64,000 nucleotides of DNA. It comes from Carallia brachiata. Its lineage: Eukaryota > Streptophyta > Magnoliopsida > Malpighiales > Rhizophoraceae. Location of the stretch: NCBI GenBank assembly GCA_021464245.1, contig JADCRB010000013.1, positions 7,910,895-7,974,894 of the forward strand, in the 5' to 3' direction. Position numbers and translations under genes: made by a program. The notes below the pieces were generated by a model. It was not told where the DNA came from. It made no database searches and saw only the letters and a program-made list of their open reading frames with translations. Below, in pieces: positions 12,743-26,473 of this stretch; the stretch's first letter is position 1, and every line of letters starts with the position of its first letter.

Positions 12743-15700
12743 ATGATGACTACCTTCAATAGGAGCAAGTCATTCAACCAGAGGGCCTTGGGCTGTGGAA
12801 CCCCAAGATCATTGAGTTTTGGAAGCCCGAGAGCGACTCGAGCGAGCTCAGTCTCACACTGGTTCCCTGTGGTTATTGTGGTGGGCTCCCTGCTTTCATT
12901 TTCGATAGCCATTGGTGCTGGTTACCTCTATGTTCTTCCAAGTCTCACTGTAGCATTTCATGGTACACCTAAAATCAATGACTCGATGGGAGATTGCGAT
13001 ATCTTTGAAGGAAATTGGGTTGTTGATGATAGTTATCCTCTGTACAATGCTTCAGAATGCCCCTTCACTGAAAAAGGGTTCGACTGTTTGGGGAATGGGC
13101 GTACGGATGATGATTATCTCAGATGGAGGTGGAAACCCAAGAACTGCGATATTCCAAGGTTCAATGTGCATCATGTATTGGAAAGGTTTCGAAATAAAAG
13201 AGTTGTCTTTGTTGGTGATTCAATGAGTAGAACGCAGTGGGAATCATTAATATGTTTTCTCATGACTGGGGTGGAGGACAAGAAGAGTGTTTATGAAGTC
13301 AATAGTAATAAAATAACAAAACGGATCAGATTTTTAGGTGTTCGGTTTAGCTCCTTTAATTTCACAATCGAATTCTTTCGCTCAGTTTTCTTGGTACAAC
13401 ATGGTTGGATGCCTAGACATGCACCAAAGAGGGTGAGGTCAACACTTAAGCTAGACAAATTGGATGACATTAGTCATGAGTGGGTTAATTCGGATGTTCT
13501 CATATTCAACACTGGGCAATGGTGGGTGCCTGGGAAGCTCTTTGATACGTAAGTTCTCCTATGTGTACTTCTGTGTGCTATTCTTCTGCATTTGAATTCA
13601 AGATAAATCTCTGTTACACATAGGTTCTTTAAGAATAAGTTTTGTGGACATATGCAGCTCGTTTTAGTTAGTCTCATATCCAATGTGTTCGTTGCATAAA
13701 TCAGATTGTGTCCTATATGCCAGGCTTTTGCAGTCTTTTATAAAGACGTGTGCTATGACTTTATTTTCATGCAACTGGCTTGGTAAAAATTGCACATATC
13801 CCTTGTTTTGCTGCAACACATGATTGTACATTGCCCTCCTCTGAGCTTAAACTAGTAAAACATATTCTAATGTGGAAAAAGAAGTCATCTATCTGAATTG
13901 CATTAGGTTAAAATGGGAAGTCAACTTGTCGCATTTATGGCAGACCGCCGCTTTTACTCTTGCCTGTTCCCTGATATGTAGGGCGAACTAGTGGAATGAC
14001 GGTAACATGTTCCATAATTTACTAACTTCTTTTATGCTCATAATTAACATTAATATTTCCATCCTCATGATTATGAAGTCCACATTCTGCAGCTGTCGTT
14101 ATCCTTTCTCTCTACGTTACTGCCTGAAGAAAATGAAATATGGTATGTTAGTCTTTGGAATTAGTATAGCAAGGCATTGGCACAGATAATTAGATTAAAC
14201 AAATTCTGCAGATTGATTTTGAAAATGGAAATTTAAGAATTTAGACAATCAATAATGAGTTGTGGTGTTCTCCCATTGTATTGATATCCCCGGATGCCCC
14301 ATAGAATACAGTTTGCCAAATACTATTTCAAGCATTTGGTCTTATTCCTCAGAAATTCTTGTTCAGCATCAGCAATCACTTGCCCAAAAATTACAGAATA
14401 GAGGCCATGCTTGACATATTCTTTTGAAGACAAATTATGGTTCTTTTACCATTCATTGGTGTCTAATTTTATGCTATCTTAACTTTCAACCATCATCAAT
14501 TTCAACGACTATTGCGCTTGGAATGCTGAGATGTTTGAAGGAAAGAATCTGTCCGAGCAGATCATCTTGTTTTCCTAATGCTTATGTGATGGGGCCTGTG
14601 GCAAACTATAACTAAATCTTCAAAGAATTCAGAACCAATGAATTGCAAGTGTACTTGAGAAGGAAGTGACGGATTCTAGTGAGTGCTTATGTTCATGATT
14701 TGTATATGTTTAGAGTGTTTCTAAGAAATAAGGTTTGATCAATAACTGTTAGAGTCATCAGGGCAGAATCATCCCTCTTCCTTTTCTCTAGAATTTGATA
14801 AGGTAGATGCTTTATTGCTTCTTGAATCCCGATTTGTAAGAGCTCCATCTAGATATGCTTATCCCGAGCAAGCAAATTTGAAATGATATATTCTATGATT
14901 TAGCCTATCTTGTCTCTGTTACTTTTTTTCTGATTTTCATTGTTCTTTGTGTTTCACAATCTATGGAAACTTCTTTATGATTTTTGGGTTTCCCTCATAA
15001 GACAAAAGATGAAAATGGATTGATGCTATTTTTTCTAATGAAATTGCACATGTAGTACAATGGACTGCAACGTAAAATTTCTTTCTGTACTTAACATCAA
15101 TGGGACCCAGGAGAAAGACAATAACTGGTTATGTACTTATTGTATTGCCAAATATCCAATAACGTTGTTATGTCTCATAATATTGTTATATTTTATAGCA
15201 TCAACGAAAGTAATTGCAATCTACTGTGGAATATATATGGTGCCCATCTGTCCAGCGGAGTTTGTGCGAAAGCACACTGCTTGACTTCATTCTTACAAAT
15301 ATTGAGTGATAAGGCCTTCTTAGTCCAGTTTACTGGGATAGTTGTCAAGGCAATTTGTGTTTTACTTCTTTGCTTGGTGTCACATCTCCTCTAGGAGCGC
15401 AATATAAAATATATTTGCTGTTAGTGGGTTGTTTGCTTAATTTAATTTTTTTTGTCCTAAAATGTTTGAGATTTATGATTTACATGCAATTAAATTACGT
15501 TTTGCTCAGGGGCTGCTATTTCCAGGTTGGAAATTCTGTAAAGCTGGGACTGTCAATTTCTTCTGCATTCAGAATAGCATTGGACACCTGGTCATCATGG
15601 GTTGAGAATATGATCGATAGAAATAAGACGCATATCTTCTTTCGGACTTTTGAACCATCTCATTGGAGGTAATTCTACAAACGGATAGTAAGATGCTTTG

Positions 15701-16218
15701 CTCCCAAGCTTTGGATGCTAGATTTAATGTCTTGCAAGTTATCCATTTTCTACTGAAGGACCATACCATTTTAATGCTTGTCTTGTTAAGCTTGAGTTGA
15801 TTCTACTTTTTTTAAAATTATTCACCTTTTGTTCTCTTGTTTTTTTTTCCTTTGCCCTTTTACTTTTGTTTGCTGAATTTAGTCTAAATTCTAGATTTTC
15901 TTTGTTGACATGACAAATAATGGTTTCTGTTTCTCCATCAGTGATCCAGCCCATAGGTTTTGCAATGTGACTCAGCACCCTATGGCAGAAACTGGAGGAA
16001 GGGACAAAAGCCCATTTTCAGACATGATACTGGAGGTGACAAAGAACATGACAGTTCCTGTAAGCGTACTCCATGTAACCCCAATGACAGCTTTCAGGAG
16101 CGATGCACATGTGGGCAAGTGGAATGACAACCTACCAATACCTGATTGTAGCCACTGGTGTCTACCTGGAGTACCTGACATGTGGAACAAAATTTTTCTC
16201 TCATTCTTGCTTCAGTGA
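12743..16218 (+). CDS. Trichome-birefringence-like (TBL/DUF231) protein, probable polysaccharide O-acetyltransferase
   Basis: Three exons: 12743-13548, 15510-15668 and 15942-16218, all GT-AG and in phase, giving 413 aa. The start is the first of two ATGs at 12743; an in-frame TGA lies just upstream. A short basic N-terminus is followed by one membrane segment (about 40-66), so a type II Golgi protein is expected. Next come the TBL domain opening (CDIFEGNWVVDDSYPLYN) and the FVGDSMSRTQWESL block carrying the GDS motif (158-160). The C-terminal DCSHWCLPGVPD supplies the DxxH pair (Asp390, His393). GDS Ser with DxxH Asp/His forms the family's catalytic triad for acetylating wall polysaccharides. 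Substrate (xylan, mannan, pectin or xyloglucan) cannot be told from sequence. The residues between the motifs recall the TBL6-8 group; this is from memory. Intron 1 is about 1.96 kb and holds no recognisable insertion. Confidence 0.9.
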
Positions 16219-18323
16219 CGGCAGATGTGCTCCCCATGGGATGAGGTAGAATGTGAATATTGTTTTAAGTCCCACTATTCTTGTCTACTTAATGTTCAAA
16301 GCTGGTCATAATTTTGGGTTCATGTTGTTGGAGATTGTTAAACATCACTTGCTCTGTCCTCTATTGTTCATTTTTTCATTTTAGTAGACTCATTAAATTC
16401 TGAAAACCTGAAAGATTGGGGTCTAGAACAATGGTTTCAATGAGTTATCTTTTCTTGGTTGCAGATTAAAATTACACTATCCAGTAGCAGTCCATATCAC
16501 AGAAGAGCTACTTCACCTTTGGTATGATATAGGACAACTCTTAGATACTTGGTTCCTCTTCATGGTCTGCAAGCATATATGGTTCAAATTCTGAGAGCAG
16601 AGCAATGGGTTTATCTGGTCTGGAATCTGAATCTGCTATTACTTATCATCCTTGGCAATCACCACAGTTTTGACATTGGTTTGGATTTGGCATAGGAATG
16701 ACATAGGAAGAATGTTGAGTTACATGGAAAATACTTGCTTTTTTCTATCAAACAGCAAAGGCCATTCTTTTCATTCTTTTTGCAAGTTTGTATTATGTGT
16801 GAAGGGGCTGAATTTGGTCTCCAACACAGCAATTTTGGCACTTTCTTTGTAGTACAAATTTTGGCAAGATGATACAGAATTTTGGTCACGAAAATGAAAA
16901 AGAGAAACTTGTTAGAGGACTGCTGTGTTTGTCACTTTCTGCATTTTCTGATCTTTCTTTGTGTGCAATGGTTCATCATAGATGGCTGTAAGGCGTAGTA
17001 TTTTGTTGAATGCATGCCAGTTGTCAATTATCATTGTTTGCATCAATAGTTTCCAACTGCAACATTTTGCACCTAGAAAAAAAGCAAGTTCATCAGAAAG
17101 TTGCTCTAATTTAGACACCCCCCCCTCCAAAAAAAAAAAGAAAGAAAGCTTCTCTAAGCACATCCCATGCACGTTCACTTTTTCGTTTTTCTTTTCTTTT
17201 CTTTTTTTTGGGGGGGGGGGGGGGGTGCGGGGGGGAGGGGGCGTATGGGGAGGGGTCAAATGGCTGGATTAGATGTTAAACTCAAAACTTTTAACCTTAT
17301 GAACGACTCCACTACCGCTAAGCGGAAGCTCATTGGTAGCATGTTCACTTTTGGATTTGTTTAAATGAGGGTGAATTTCTTCAAACACCAAGAATCAAAC
17401 CATCCAACTTGTATTAAAAGTTATGCTTCCCTGTTCTAGGTGTGATACCGTTTGGGTTGTATAAACAAATGCCATTAGGTTGCAAGGGCTGGCATATCCT
17501 GCAATTACTGAGATTTCACGTAATGACCTGTCACTCATGATATGAGTAAGAGTATATTTTGAGTCTTTGGAACGTAAATATCTACAAAGTTTTCGTGGCT
17601 TGTGCAATCAAAAAGGGAACATGGAAAGCAGTAAGCCGGATGCTCCGATGAGTCTCCACCTAGATCCTGAGTTCCTCGCCAATGATCCATTTCCTCTGCC
17701 AAGCGCTGCGGGAAAGTTACCAAATCAATCGGAATCAACCTCAACACCAGTTATTGGGCCACTGCCACATTTTCCCCCTCCATTAGCCCCACCACACATT
17801 GTTCTGACTACACTGGCACTAGCAGCTCGTTCACTTATTGCTATTGTCCGTCTTTGTCTCACTTGGTGGTTTGTTATTTCTTGCATTCCTCTCAGTTGCA
17901 CTCTGCTGCTTCGTTGGGAAGAAAACAGTTTGAAAAACCGAATTCATTGGTATTGATAGCACGTGACGGTCCAAGAAGCCATCGTACCGGGCCCATGGGG
18001 AGCGAAAACGACAATACTGAACATTGAAGAGGATGTATGTGCCTATTCAGTAGGAGATCCAAAAAGACAACAAACAGAAAAAAAAAAAAAAAAAAAAGTG
18101 AAGGTTCCCACACCAAATCTTCAAAGGTCATCTGCATTAAGATACTGCATCCTCCTCTTAGCCAAGTCAGCACTATCTTTGCACAAGAACTAATTAAAAT
18201 CCAATGACAAGGAACATGTGGCAATGCAGTTGTGTAATCCTGGCATCTTATCCTTACTAAGATTTACACGAGAAGAAATTGTATTTCTTTGAAGTTATTA
18301 CTGTTTTGAATTAATAAAAAGTG

Positions 18324-18354
<31 letters not shown>

Positions 18355-19552
18355 ATTATTATTTTTTTTTTTTAAAAGGCTTGTTGCTACACTAATTCAT
18401 GTAAGGAATCAAAACAAGTCTATCGAAAGTGCTAAAATTCAGAACTTTGAGGCTAATATTTGAAGAAATAAAATAAATCTTGTATCAACTACTACACACG
18501 CAAGCAGGCCATAATGGGAATCAAAAAATCAATCCAGCTTCAATCGGACTGAATGCAAGAGAACAAACATATAAAGCTAGAACTATGTAAAAGGAAAAAG
18601 TGTCCACCTCAATGTCAAAACCAACTTGGCACCAATGATTTTGCACATGTTTTTCAACCTTAGTGAAGGATATTAAAGTGACATTAGGCAAAAATAACTC
18701 CGTGACAGCGAGTGTAAAAGAAATTATCACTCATAGTGAATCATTATGCAAAAACCTATTGTTGCATCCATAACAATCAAAGTATGAAGATTGACATAGC
18801 AAAACAGAAAAGATCTAACCTTTGCCATTTTTGCCTTCAGTAATTCTATGGAATACCGGATAGCAGCAAAATGCTTTTAAACAGTAAATGATATCTGACG
18901 ATACATATTTCTGGAGCATTGAGTTTGTATACACTACCTGTTGAGATGATTTAATAAGCAGAAAAGCTGAAAGTTAAGATATTGGTGACCAGTATGCATT
19001 TAAATAATAGAAAAGCTCTCATGATAGGCCATTCACCTGACAACAAAAAAGCAAACATATAATTGTATGTACTTCAACATATAAATGTAAATCAGCTCCA
19101 TTCAAGTAAATGCTAATCTTGTAAGCTTCCAGTAACTACGAAAATATGACGTTCACAAGACAGATCAGCTAAAAAATCAGTTACAAAGCAGGTCAGCATG
19201 ATATTGTTAACCACTTCTGCTCTTTCCTGAGTCAGTCGGTATAATGTTGGCTCATTCGGTATCAATGATCGTGATTTTAAGTGATTTCATTACACCCAAA
19301 CAATGAAAAAAAAGAATTGTTATGTAACACTTCACCTGCCACAATGACATCAGAGTAACAAGATGCTAAACAGAACAGCTGATTTAATCACACTTACTGC
19401 GAAGAAATATACATATATTTTTAGAATTTTCTGTACTTACAACTTGCACCCAAATTCATCGGGCACCATTGGTATCCTTATCGCTCCATCTAATGTTTCA
19501 GATACCACCTTTGCTGATAAATAAGAATGGTCCCCTTGAAAGAATTTATATA
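16219..19552. other. Intergenic region between TBL and PPR genes
   Basis: No gene supported. It contains the TBL 3' region, a strong G-run cluster at 17210-17255, homopolymer A/T runs near 18080 and 18330, and a weak ORF at 17621-17956 with no recognisable domain. Confidence 0.5.
17210..17255 (+). repeat. G-run cluster, potential G-quadruplex
   Basis: A run of about 16 G followed within 30 bases by several more runs of four or more G. It is strongly G-asymmetric on the plus strand and is preceded by a T/C-rich tract. Confidence 0.7.
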
Positions 19553-20922
19553 TTATCCAGCTATGATTATCCAACTAAAGCCAGGAGCTTTAGCCAAATT
19601 TAATTTGCTCATCTTTGCCCTTGTTGTTGATATCCCATGCCTAACATTACAAGATTCATAAATGCAAGACAAGGCTAAGTAGTTGCTTAAGTTTCTTGGT
19701 TCCAGTTCAAAGAGACATGAGCTGCTATTTCTCCAATCTCAACATTTTTATGCGCCGCACATCCAGCTAGCAAGGCACCCCAGATGCTTGCTGTTGCTGC
19801 TAACTTCATACTCTGTGCTAATCCAAGTGCTTCCTCAAGATGTCCAGATCGACTTAAAAGATCCACCATACAAGCATAGTGTTCTGAACATGGTTCAAAC
19901 CCATAATCTGACTGCATGGATTGAAAAATTTTCCAGCCCTCATCTATAAGACCTGAATGGCTACAACTAGCCAAAACTGCAATTAGGGTGACAGGATTAG
20001 GTTTGAACCCACAAGCTTTCATTTTATTAAATAGAGCCAAGGATTCCTTTCCTTGCCCATGAACTCCATAAGACGATATCATTGCAGTCCAAGTTACAAC
20101 GTTCAAATTGTGCATATTCCCGAAAACCTTTTGAGAATCGCAAAAGCAGCCAGACTTCGCATACATATCAATCAAAGAATTCCCAATTGCAGCATCTACA
20201 TCAAATAATGCATTCTTTACCACTTGCGCGTGAACTTCTCTCCCCTTCATCAAGTCACCTTCCCCTCCACAAGCATTCAATACACTCGGAATTATCATAG
20301 CGTCCATCTTCACCCCTTCTCTAATCATATCCCTGAACAAATACAGAGCCTCTCCACACAAACCTGCCCTCCCAAGACCCGAAATCATCAAACTCCAAAC
20401 ACCAGAGTCTCTCCACATCATGCTAGAGAAAACCCTCTTGGCATCAGCAAAATCCTGACATCTCAAGTAAAAATCCAAAACAGAAGTACCCAAAATGACA
20501 TATCCCTCAAACCCAAGTCGTATGACCCATCCATGAAGCACCAGTCCCAGGTAACGATCTCCCACCCCTACAGACGCCTTCAACAGCGGAGGCAACGTAT
20601 AGTGATCAGGTGCACGACCCGTTTTTCGAAATTTATCAAAGACACGAATAGCATCAAGATGAAGAGAATTCTGCACGTATGCAGAAATCAAGATGTTCCA
20701 AGAATGCATATTTCTCTGACGCATTCGGTCGAATACTTTGCGGGCGTCCAGAAGAAACCCACATTTGGAATAAAACAGCAAGAGATCTATTTGGAGGATC
20801 ACGTCCGCAATGCAGTTATTCAATAGAGTTTGAGCGTGGATTTGCTTGCCTTGAGTGATCGCAGAACTTGCGGCAAAGTTTCTCAGTAGATAAGAGAGGC
20901 AAGGAGCCGTTTTATATGACAT
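19553..20922 (-). CDS. PLS-class pentatricopeptide repeat (PPR) protein, E subgroup, frame broken once
   Basis: Single-exon, intronless as usual for PPR genes; the start ATG ends at 20922. The open frame gives 411 aa with repeated PPR units such as ARKVFDRMRQRNMHSWNILI and KVFGNMHNLNVVTWTAMISSY, then the start of the E motif (IWGALLAGCAAHKNVEIGEIAA). At 19714-19717 the frame shifts and stops at 19687. Reading on with one base supplied near that point gives 54 more codons of normal E-motif sequence (LFELEPRNLSNYLAL, ending GFSWIIIAG) and a TAA at 19553, for about 456 aa. PPR proteins bind organellar RNA; E-class members act in C-to-U editing or processing, so a mitochondrial or plastid location is likely. 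No DYW domain follows. The single-base loss is either an assembly error or a recent truncation. Confidence 0.82.
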
Positions 20923-21729
20923 TATTATTATTATTATTATTTTTTGGGTCGCAATGTGACATTGTTATTTTAGCTTCTGTTTTTCAAAATTTCAACGGTC
21001 GAAATGAAAATTTTATTTGTGTCTTAAAATGTAAATGTCAACTGCTCGGTGTGTACTAGGATGGGATGCGCGGATTTTAAACATGTTTTTTAAATTTTCA
21101 ATTGAAATGTTATAATATTTAGAATTTATTTATTAATATTTTGAAGTAAATCTTTGTCAACCATTAGTGTCGCGTGATTTTACATAAAAATATATAAATG
21201 GAGACATAATATTAAAAAAATGGTGGGTTTTGTTGCGTTTTTGAAAAAAAAAAAACTATGTTACTTTTTTTTAAGTGAATTTTAATTAAATTACACTTAT
21301 AGTGATGTTTTGATTATTGCATGATCTATAAAACTTTATTAATTAGGTATGGTACCTGTTATCTGCCCTGTACACTGTCTTCTATAACCCAAATAGGCAG
21401 ACCCTAACAGGCACAGAAATAATTAAGAAACCAGCGCTCATGATTCTAAATGAGCATTAACCACAAGAAATAAACAAATTTTACATAGTTGGTATCATCC
21501 GCCGGGAGGAGAAAAGCAAAATTCAAAACACGGGTTTCAGTACCTGACAAAAAGGGCCATGCATCTTGCTCTAGCGACAGAAGTGGATTGCACTGCACCT
21601 ATACATCCGCCATTTTGGAGGAAGGAGGGCAGGAGAGGAGGGGATCAGGAGACAAGGAACAGAGGGACAAGGTGGCCCTTATGGAGACAGAGACAGAAAG
21701 AGATTAAGTATCATACAAAATTCCTGCTA
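20923..21729. other. Intergenic region upstream of PPR and downstream of FAS2
   Basis: A (TTA)n run near 20923-20942 is followed by AT-rich spacer. The part from about 21490 probably includes the FAS2 3' untranslated region. ORFs here (for example 21489-21707) are short and featureless. Confidence 0.5.
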
Positions 21730-24700
21730 CTATGGATCGATTGCCATTGGAGTGATTCGCCTCCTAGCTGGTTTATTGGAGACAGGAGTAGTAGTTGCAA
21801 GTGATGTTTCCTGCTGCTCCTCATTATTCTCCACACATGTTCTAATGCTATCTGAAGCTACCATAACATCATCCGTATTTTTGTCAATCGTCATTGCCTC
21901 TGTTTTCTCACCAATAGGGCTTGTAGTCTCCTGAACCGTATTTTTCCTTTCTTCTGCAATGCATTGAAACAAGATGCCTGAGAAAGGGTCGACGGTCTGG
22001 ATTGACGGGGAAAAATAAGCAATAGGAATGAAGAAATAACAGCAAACCTTTCAGGGATAAGGGCAATCCCAGTTCATTGGCCTCACATTCTATTAGGGTA
22101 CAGTAACCATCTTGAGAGGACACTGCCAGGTACTGACCATTTGATGACCTTAGAGCAGCAAACAAATTAGGCATTCAGAGCGAGAACTTGAACAAAGACT
22201 ACCGTGAGGAAGAAAATTAGAGTAAATTAGACTGGGAGAAAGAAACATAACTCCTTGCCATCCTAGTCTTAAAACAATCAAATGGCCCCCCACAAATTAT
22301 TTCTATATGAGTTCTCCTTTTTCACATTTTTAGGGGAGTCAATCACTCCACACGTTCAACAGAATTAGATTGGCATGAAAATTGAATTACCCATTGGGCT
22401 AGGCAGTCTTGAAACCGGTGAAATACTTACCATGCGATGTCAGTTATGGCTGCATAGTGAAGACCGGCAAAGATTGCTATTGGGGGAATGCTCTCCGTGT
22501 CATAGATATACAACGAATTCAAAGTTGCCACAGCAAAAATCAGGCGATGAGGAAGCTTGAAGAACCCAGCTGCATAAGCCATCATAGGCATTAAGCTTAC
22601 CATCAATCTTTTGCTTCAGTAAATGCATTTTCCTAAAGCCAAACAACAAAGTACCTGAGTTTGATCCCCTAAAGCCAAACGCAAGGGGACAAAATCGAAC
22701 TGCTACAACAGGTTTACCAGCACCAGGAAGCAGTAAAGCAGGCCTAGGTATTCAGAAAGGAAAAAAATAGAAAAGAAGTCCCAAAATTTAAGCCTGTTTT
22801 CTGGAAACATATTATAACATTTCAAAAATCACAAAGAAATTATAATATCGTCTAACGCATTGAGATACTCATTCTTGAATGATAATATGATCAGAGGCTT
22901 GGTAAGAAAATTAAATATAGACTCGATTTATAAGCTGAACCGAACTTCTTGCCTTGAAAGATCCTTTCTGGAAAAAACATAAGCAGTGTTCACTATTTCT
23001 GAGGCAGATGAAAGTTTATAAGAACCTGCAAGATAAAAGTGACATATAAACGTGGCACCACATAAAAAAGATCATATAAATAATAAATCACAAATACAAT
23101 GCTCTATGTGCAACAAATGCACAAGTCAGAGACTACAGATTGTCTAAGATATTGACGGATGGAAATTAGTCAGTTGCAAGTTCCAAGCAGAAAAAATGGC
23201 ATTTTTGCAAACCTTCACTCCGTTGCAATATCTTGATCATTCAAAAGAAAAAATCTTCATGAACATGTCAAACACCTTATGGGAAATAGTCAAATTCAAA
23301 TCTGCTATTACGGTATGGAAACTATTCCCAGAATAGGATTACATTGATAGTCAGAATAAGGAAATTTCTAGTTTCACATGAAAATGAAGTGATACATTAG
23401 ATCAGCATACGGCTGTCCTCGGGACCAAAGACATGCTAACTCCAATGCAACCCTTCTAGATAGAAGAAGATTTCATAAATTGTTAAGAACAGGCCTTTTT
23501 AGCCTTTTTCCAAGATAGACATCAAATTATGCCTGAGATGCTGTGAGTCTAAAAAATGAAGTAGGGATACCATGTGTGTTGAACTAGGAATGGTTTCTTG
23601 ACAATGTAATAACAAGCAAAGCTTCCATTCAGAAAAAAAAGAAAAAAAAAAAGAAGTAGAAAAGAAAAATGTATTAGAGGGCACATATTTACTTTTAATT
23701 GGATTGGACATCTCTTGGGTCCATACCTGCTGGCACAAGTAGAAATGATCCATCAGGTGACCAGGCCAGTCTTCTGAAGAAAGATGGCATTGTTTCATCA
23801 TGAAATAGGTGGCTTTTTGGCATCTGTTCAGACATGCATGAGGCAATTTAATGCAACGAAGTAATCCATAATGCAAAACAACCAAAGAAGACCATATTGA
23901 GTTCCAACCTTAGAATCATCAATCAGTTGCTGTTCTGCCTTGGTTATGACATGCTGACAAACATAATTTATCCTCTCAACACCCTTTTTTTTCTGAGGCT
24001 TATTGACATAAATTCGGCAAGTTCTATCCGAACTAAGAGAAGCAACATACTTGGCTAGTGGGTCCCAAGCCACACCTTGAACATAATGGCAATGTGCATC
24101 CAATATCTGATGCACAGAACCTGAAGATAAGATATAGTCACGAAACAAAATCCACAATTGAGGCCTTAAATGATGTGCAATGTATAGCTGCATGATAAAC
24201 AGAGCGTTGCAGTCTTTCTTGCCTTTATTGACATCCCATATGATGCAAGAATTATCAACAGATCCAGCGATCAAAAACACACCATCAGGAGACCACTGCA
24301 GATCCAGAACATCTTTGCGGTGAAATCTGTTCCAGACAGCAAAAAGGAAAGAAGAAAATGTGAATAAAGGTGAAGCCAGCTGAACTCAACCAAGTATTCA
24401 AACAGAAATAAGGAAACTTAGTGAATTAGACCTGATTGCTAAATGATTTGCATAAAAGCAAATCCAAGGTCTAACGATCTTCATAATTATCTTTTTCAAA
24501 GTTCATCTCACAAAATAATGAAAGCTCTGTAATGTTGCTCTAGATGCTTTATTTCTAATATGATGGGTATGGTGAACTATTTACAATTGAGTCAACACAT
24601 GGATTCAACTTAAGTTTCTTATTAAATTAGAAATTGTCAATTCTATAATAAAGCATGCAAAGCCCAAAACTCTAATCAGGTGCAAAGGTGGACCAGCTGC

Positions 24701-26473
24701 AAAATAAAGCATCAGAATCTTGTCAGATAAAAGTACGCACGATAAGTTCTTCAGGAGCTTCCATGTTTGACCAGTTTCTGTAAAGTGTTGCTTACATATG
24801 ATCAGCTCGCCTCCTACAGACAGGAAAAGAATAAACATCTTGTCTAAATTGCCTACGATGTGAATGTCTAGGCAAATGTATTGATGAACAAGCAGTTTGA
24901 GAAAGAACACATACCATCACCACCAGAAGCAAGTTGATCCCCTGCATCATATGCAGAAAGGTTTTAGCTTAAATGAAGATATAAAAAAAACCAATGAGGT
25001 GTAAACAGGTGACGTGAATGTCTGTGTGGTTTTCTTTTTCTTTTTTTTTTTTCTTTTTTCCATGGATCACTGAATTACAAATAAGTGAATGTAAGTACAT
25101 TATAGAGAGAGAAGAACATTCTAGAGAGAGGCGCCGCTTGTGTAAAGTGGGATTATTGAGAGGAGGAAATGAGCACAAATGGAGAATTGCTCCTAATGAA
25201 GCTCATATCAAATGTTCAAAAATGTCCAAAAATAAAAAATAAATATTCTGTTTATTTTACACCGCAGCTATTTGGGAGACAACTCTTCAGTAGTGTTACG
25301 GGTATATGTCCATCAGGATCAATTTATTTCCTTCATACATTTATAATCCATGTTTAATTCCCTTGTTTCTTCTTCAACTTTGGAATAAGCTACAGGACTA
25401 TTATTCATCTATTTCACTAATATAGGAAATTTTGAAGGCTTTCTCTGATAGGCTATGCTTCTTTCAACGAAATCTCCAAAGTCACTTCTCAAGCAAGAGA
25501 TCTAACAAATAAAGGCTGGACATTATATTAGGATAACATAATCAGTCTACTGTTGCTGCCATAACTAGCAATTATATAGTCAATTTTATTCAAAAAAAGA
25601 GGGTTGTGTGAGCTAATTAACTTGCTTAGAAATAAGGGGAAGCAGAAGGTCAGGAACGTCAAAAGAGATCCTTACCAGAATGGGAGAAACGAACGGCATT
25701 CACAGCAGAAGTATGGTAGGAAAGGCTATTCTGATAGGAAGCTGTGGGGATTTTCTTCTGTGATTCGTCTGAAGTTATCAACCAAAGCTGGAAGTTTCAT
25801 CATAGCAAAATAATAGTTAGAGTCCCTCAACCCCATTTGCAGCCTTCTTCTGTGCCGCTGATAAAACAGAATAAATGGATGAAAACTGAAAAAAAAAAAA
25901 ATAATAAAACAAAGAAATCCTACTTCCGAGTTTTGTTCAATGTTTCGGTACTCTCCAAAGCTAAAAATCCAAACAAACAAATTGTGAAGAAGTTTAACTT
26001 AACCAAAAAACTCTAATATTCTCTAGACCTCAAAATAAAATAAATAAATAAAACCCTAGAAATTAGTAGATTAGAAATGGCAAACAGTTCACTGATGGCC
26101 AAAAAAACCTTAAGGCGAGCTCGATTCTTCCGTCAATTAAAGTAGAACCACCAACCAATAGCATAATTTAATTTCCGAATAAATAATTTTGGAATGGAAG
26201 AGCGCGATTCAATTCCACTAAACATAAAAGGAGAAATACACTATCAAATAATTGAAAATGAAAGATCCATACACGGCAGTAAGCCATTAGCAACAGATAA
26301 GTTGAGAATCTACGCTGAGGCCAAGATATGTTAACGAAAATGATAGTAAAGTAAAGTACCTTGACGTCGAAATCGGCGCCGCCGGTTGCGAGGAGACCGG
26401 AGATCGGGTGGAAATCTAGGGTTAGGACTGGTTTTGTGTCGTGCCAATTTATCTGCACCGTCCCTCCCTTCAT
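21730..26473 (-). CDS. FAS2: Chromatin assembly factor 1 subunit FAS2 (WD40)
   Basis: Complete gene. Twelve exons (high to low): 26473-26360, 25787-25676, 24941-24915, 24813-24741, 24326-24223, 24120-23909, 23823-23727, 23025-22953, 22743-22655, 22569-22431, 22148-22048 and 21977-21730. They join in phase to 462 aa, close to the roughly 490 aa of Arabidopsis FAS2. Diagnostic segments are [20 protein letters not shown] at the N-terminus, [43 protein letters not shown], and the C-terminus [10 protein letters not shown]. The protein is a WD40 propeller (about residues 10-360) with an acidic/polar tail. FAS2 is the p60-like subunit of CAF-1, which with FAS1 and MSI1 deposits H3-H4 behind replication forks and maintains meristems and silencing. 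Introns 5 and 8 have GC donors (AAAG|GCAAGA and CAAG|GCAAGA) required by phase and conserved residues. Exon 3 is a 27-nt microexon. No frame breaks. Confidence 0.95.

Noticed and set aside
17621..17956. ORF of about 110 aa with a Pro-rich part and hydrophobic segment
   Set aside because: No domain or codon pattern recognised, and no neighbouring exon joins it; a nearby GPWG word faintly recalls jacalin lectins but is too short.
17892..18224. Minus-strand ORF of 110 aa
   Set aside because: Spans a poly-A/T tract giving a run of Phe; looks compositional.
21489..21707. 72-aa plus-strand ORF
   Set aside because: Probably FAS2 3' UTR read on the other strand; charged low-complexity sequence with no homology recognised.
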